A DNA stretch of 7,633 nt from Gammaproteobacteria bacterium (GTDB lineage: Bacteria > Pseudomonadota > Gammaproteobacteria > GRL18). The position numbers and the translations under genes are program-made. Every line of letters begins with the position of its first letter. Position 1 is the stretch's first letter. The notes under the pieces are model-generated. The model saw only the letters and a program-made list of their open reading frames with translations. It did not search any database and was not told the origin of the DNA. The stretch lies in NCBI GenBank assembly GCA_024511395.1, contig JANELJ010000098.1, forward strand, positions 1 through 7,633, in the 5' to 3' direction. Shown here piece by piece: positions 6,459 to 7,633 of this stretch.

Positions 6459-7190
6459 TTATTTTCGCTCTTGTAATTCCAGCCGCTTCTGCAGAACAAT
6501 TCCGGTGGGATTCTGGTCTTTATCTTCCAGAAACTTTACGCCGTAAGCCAGTACTTCCACGCCTTTTGCCATGACTTCCTGAAGCGTCTGTGCATACAGG
6601 GGATCAATTTCATCAGCCACCCGTACAGTCTGACAATCTTCCCGCTGTACACAGAAAAAGATAATAGCCCTGTGTCCCTGCTGCACCATCCATTCCAGTT
6701 CCCGCAAGTGTTTACTTCCCCGGGCCGTTACAGCATCAGGAAAGGCCGCCACGCCGGACTCAAAGCTGGCCGTGACATTTTTTACTTCAATATAACATGG
6801 CTGACCACTGTTCTGGGTTACTAATAAATCAATACGGCTTTTTTCCTGACCATAGGGCACTTCTGTCTGGATACTCTGGTAATCGTTTAATTCCTTAATC
6901 CAGCCCTGTTCAATAGCCTCTTTAACCAGCGAATTGGCCAGATGGGTATTGATGCCGATTTTCTGTCCTGTTTCGGTTGATGCAATTTCCCAGCTGTAAA
7001 GATATTTACGCTTTGGATTGTGGCTGTTACTCAGCCACACGCTGGTTCCGGCAATAGCACAGCCGGCCATGGAACCGGTATTTGCCGTATGCACCGTAAG
7101 CACCTGTCCATCATCTAATTCAACATCGGCAAGAAAACGTTTATAACGTTTTATCAGAGTTGCTTTAATCAGAGGTTCTTTAAATTTCAC
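6459..7190 (-). CDS. sfsA: Sugar fermentation stimulation protein SfsA (DNA-binding/nuclease-fold)
   Basis: SfsA family protein, 243 residues, about the usual length. The N-terminal OB-like part carries the conserved LIKRYKRFLADVELDDG (12-28) and HTANTGSM (34-41). The C-terminal part has a PD-(D/E)xK-like core: SRIDLLV (118-124, Asp121) and YIEVKNVT (133-140, Glu135, Lys137), then FPDAVTARGSKHLREL (150-165). E. coli SfsA was described as affecting maltose gene expression and binding DNA; the true biochemical role is unclear. The start is GTG at 7190, six bases after the stop of the aminotransferase remnant. No better ATG or clear Shine-Dalgarno is near, so translation probably depended on coupling to the upstream gene. 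LolC starts 15 bases after its stop. Confidence 0.94.
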   Translation of the reverse strand: MKFKEPLIKATLIKRYKRFLADVELDDGQVLTVHTANTGSMAGCAIAGTSVWLSNSHNPKRKYLYSWEIASTETGQKIGINTHLANSLVKEAIEQGWIKELNDYQSIQTEVPYGQEKSRIDLLVTQNSGQPCYIEVKNVTASFESGVAAFPDAVTARGSKHLRELEWMVQQGHRAIIFFCVQREDCQTVRVADEIDPLYAQTLQEVMAKGVEVLAYGVKFLEDKDQNPTGIVLQKRLELQERK

Positions 7191-7196
7191 CGGAAT

Positions 7197-7427
7197 TTAC
7201 TGACCTGCACGCTCATCAGCCAAAAATCCGGCCATGTGTTCTACCACCTGCTGCTGCACCGGAATATCACGGGTATAGGCCAGACGAACATAACGCTCCG
7301 GATGGTTAGCACCAAAGTCCAGTCCCGGAGTTATGGCGACACCGCTCTGGTGCAGCAGGTCATGGGCAAACTGCATACTGTCATCGGTCAGAGCAGAACA
7401 GTCGCAATAAAAATAATCAGATGCTGA
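7197..7427 (-). pseudogene. PLP-dependent aminotransferase (class I/II), C-terminal remnant
   Basis: The minus-strand frame ending at TAA (7197-7199) reads YFYCDCSALTDDSMQFAHDL, then GVAITPGLDFG, HPERYVRLAYT and a helical end. This is the conserved C-terminal domain of aspartate-aminotransferase-like enzymes; the Arg of RYVRLAYT is expected to bind the substrate carboxylate. Only about 70 codons remain of roughly 390, with no PLP lysine and no start, so it cannot be functional. In-frame homology stops near 7415 and a stop codon is met at 7428-7430, before the IS end at 7471. The loss is therefore more than a simple IS insertion. In related genomes an aminotransferase next to sfsA is common, so this was probably the first gene of the operon. 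Confidence 0.82.
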
Positions 7428-7470
7428 TTATCTTCGGCATGCTGTAAGGCCGTATCCGCCTCAGTATCAT
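7428..7470. other. Short unexplained segment between aminotransferase remnant and IS
   Basis: On the minus strand a different frame stays open here and reads YDTEADTALQHAEDNQHLII before ending at a stop inside the aminotransferase remnant. Codon choice looks coding-like, but I do not recognise the protein and it does not match the expected aminotransferase sequence before YFYCDCS. It may be a frameshifted or rearranged scrap of the original gene, or a scrap of another gene brought in by the IS event. Confidence 0.4.
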
Positions 7471-7489
7471 AGTTCAACCTGAATAATAC
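7471..7489 (+). repeat. Terminal inverted repeat of right IS copy
   Basis: AGTTCAACCTGAATAATAC read inward on the plus strand. It is the mirror of the repeat at 177-195 with two mismatches in 19 bases. It is 16 bases from the transposase stop, a normal arrangement for the 3' end of a small IS. Confidence 0.8.
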
Positions 7490-7505
7490 CGTTTTAAGTC
7501 TGACA

Positions 7506-7633
7506 TCAAGCCAGGTTTAAAGCAGCTGATTGCCCCGGTTTGATAAAAGACCCCATCAAACCGGAAATAATTTTGAGCCACAAAAGCCGGAGCTTATTGA
7601 GGTTCTTTCTTAAGTTATGTCCAGCGGCTACCA
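7506..7633 (-). CDS. IS5-family transposase, C-terminal fragment (starts beyond right edge)
   Basis: The last 41 codons read VAAGHNLRKNLNKLRLLWLK and end ...QSAALNLA with TGA at 7506-7508. The AAGHNLR motif followed by a hydrophobic/basic helix is the typical end of the IS5 group whose N-terminus appears at the left edge (ends such as TAAGHNFR...). The catalytic glutamate should lie just upstream, outside the window. The fragment is short but motif and context agree. Confidence 0.72.
   Translation of the reverse strand, partial: VAAGHNLRKNLNKLRLLWLKIISGLMGSFIKPGQSAALNLA
7535..7564. repeat. Perfect 10-base hairpin within transposase 3' coding region
   Basis: CCGGTTTGAT (7535-7544) and ATCAAACCGG (7555-7564) are perfect reverse complements around a 10-base loop. 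They lie inside the last codons of the transposase. No T-run follows on either strand, so it is not a standard terminator. It could dampen read-through translation or transcription at the IS end. Confidence 0.65.

Larger units (their letters stand above)
7471..7633 (-). mobile_element. IS5-family insertion sequence, 3' end (partial, runs off right edge)
   Basis: This is the transposase-end half of a second IS copy. It has a terminal repeat at 7471-7489, a short gap, then the C-terminus of an IS5-type transposase on the minus strand that continues to the right edge. The orientation is the same as the left copy, so 196-7470 (about 7.3 kb) is bracketed by directly oriented IS ends. Because opposite ends are seen, identity between the two copies cannot be tested here beyond the terminal repeat. 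Confidence 0.8.

Noticed and set aside
7236..7427. Plus-strand 63-residue frame near the right end
   Set aside because: It is antisense to the aminotransferase remnant, whose minus-strand frame shows clear family motifs.
1..7633. Window as a closed circle, because atgtccagc occurs at both the start and near the end
   Set aside because: The shared nine bases lie in different parts of the transposase, and joining the ends does not restore a transposase reading frame; it is most likely coincidence.

Overview
The window looks like a stretch of gammaproteobacterial chromosome of moderate, slightly AT-leaning composition. The evidence is the sfsA-lolC-lolD gene string, the feoA-feoB pair and a DUF2207-type membrane protein remnant. 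The genus cannot be fixed from the sequence alone. No CRISPR array, tRNA, rRNA or phage gene was seen.

Layout, left to right. (1) Positions 1-195 are the 5' end of an IS5-family insertion sequence. Its transposase runs leftward out of the window, and its terminal inverted repeat ends at 195. (2) Positions 195-494 hold the C-terminal remnant of a DUF2207 membrane protein, cut off exactly at the IS end. Its stop codon abuts the stop codon of the next, convergent gene. (3) On the minus strand, positions 4034 down to 495 form a tight feoA-feoB-permease operon. FeoA and FeoB make up a ferrous iron importer, and the third gene is a permease of the ArsP/SO_0444 metal-efflux type. A Fur-box-like site precedes feoA. 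(4) An AT-rich divergent intergenic region (4035-4234) separates this operon from a small arginine-rich protein gene on the plus strand (4235-4465). (5) On the minus strand, 7199 down to 4514 carries an aminotransferase remnant, sfsA, lolC and lolD. These are closely spaced or overlapping and read as one operon. LolC and LolD form the core of the ABC machine that releases lipoproteins from the inner membrane. (6) From 7471 to the right edge lies the 3' end of a second IS5-family copy. It has the same orientation as the first, a matching terminal repeat (17 of 19 bases) and the transposase C-terminus on the minus strand.

The core of the window is ordinary housekeeping and metal transport. The unusual features come from the two IS copies in the same orientation at the two edges. 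Each has broken a gene (DUF2207 on the left, an aminotransferase on the right). The right copy sits directly upstream of the presumably essential sfsA-lolC-lolD string and may influence its transcription. The other notable point is a putative metal-efflux permease placed as the third gene of a Feo iron-uptake operon. I saw no convincing evidence of an entirely new defence or mobile system.
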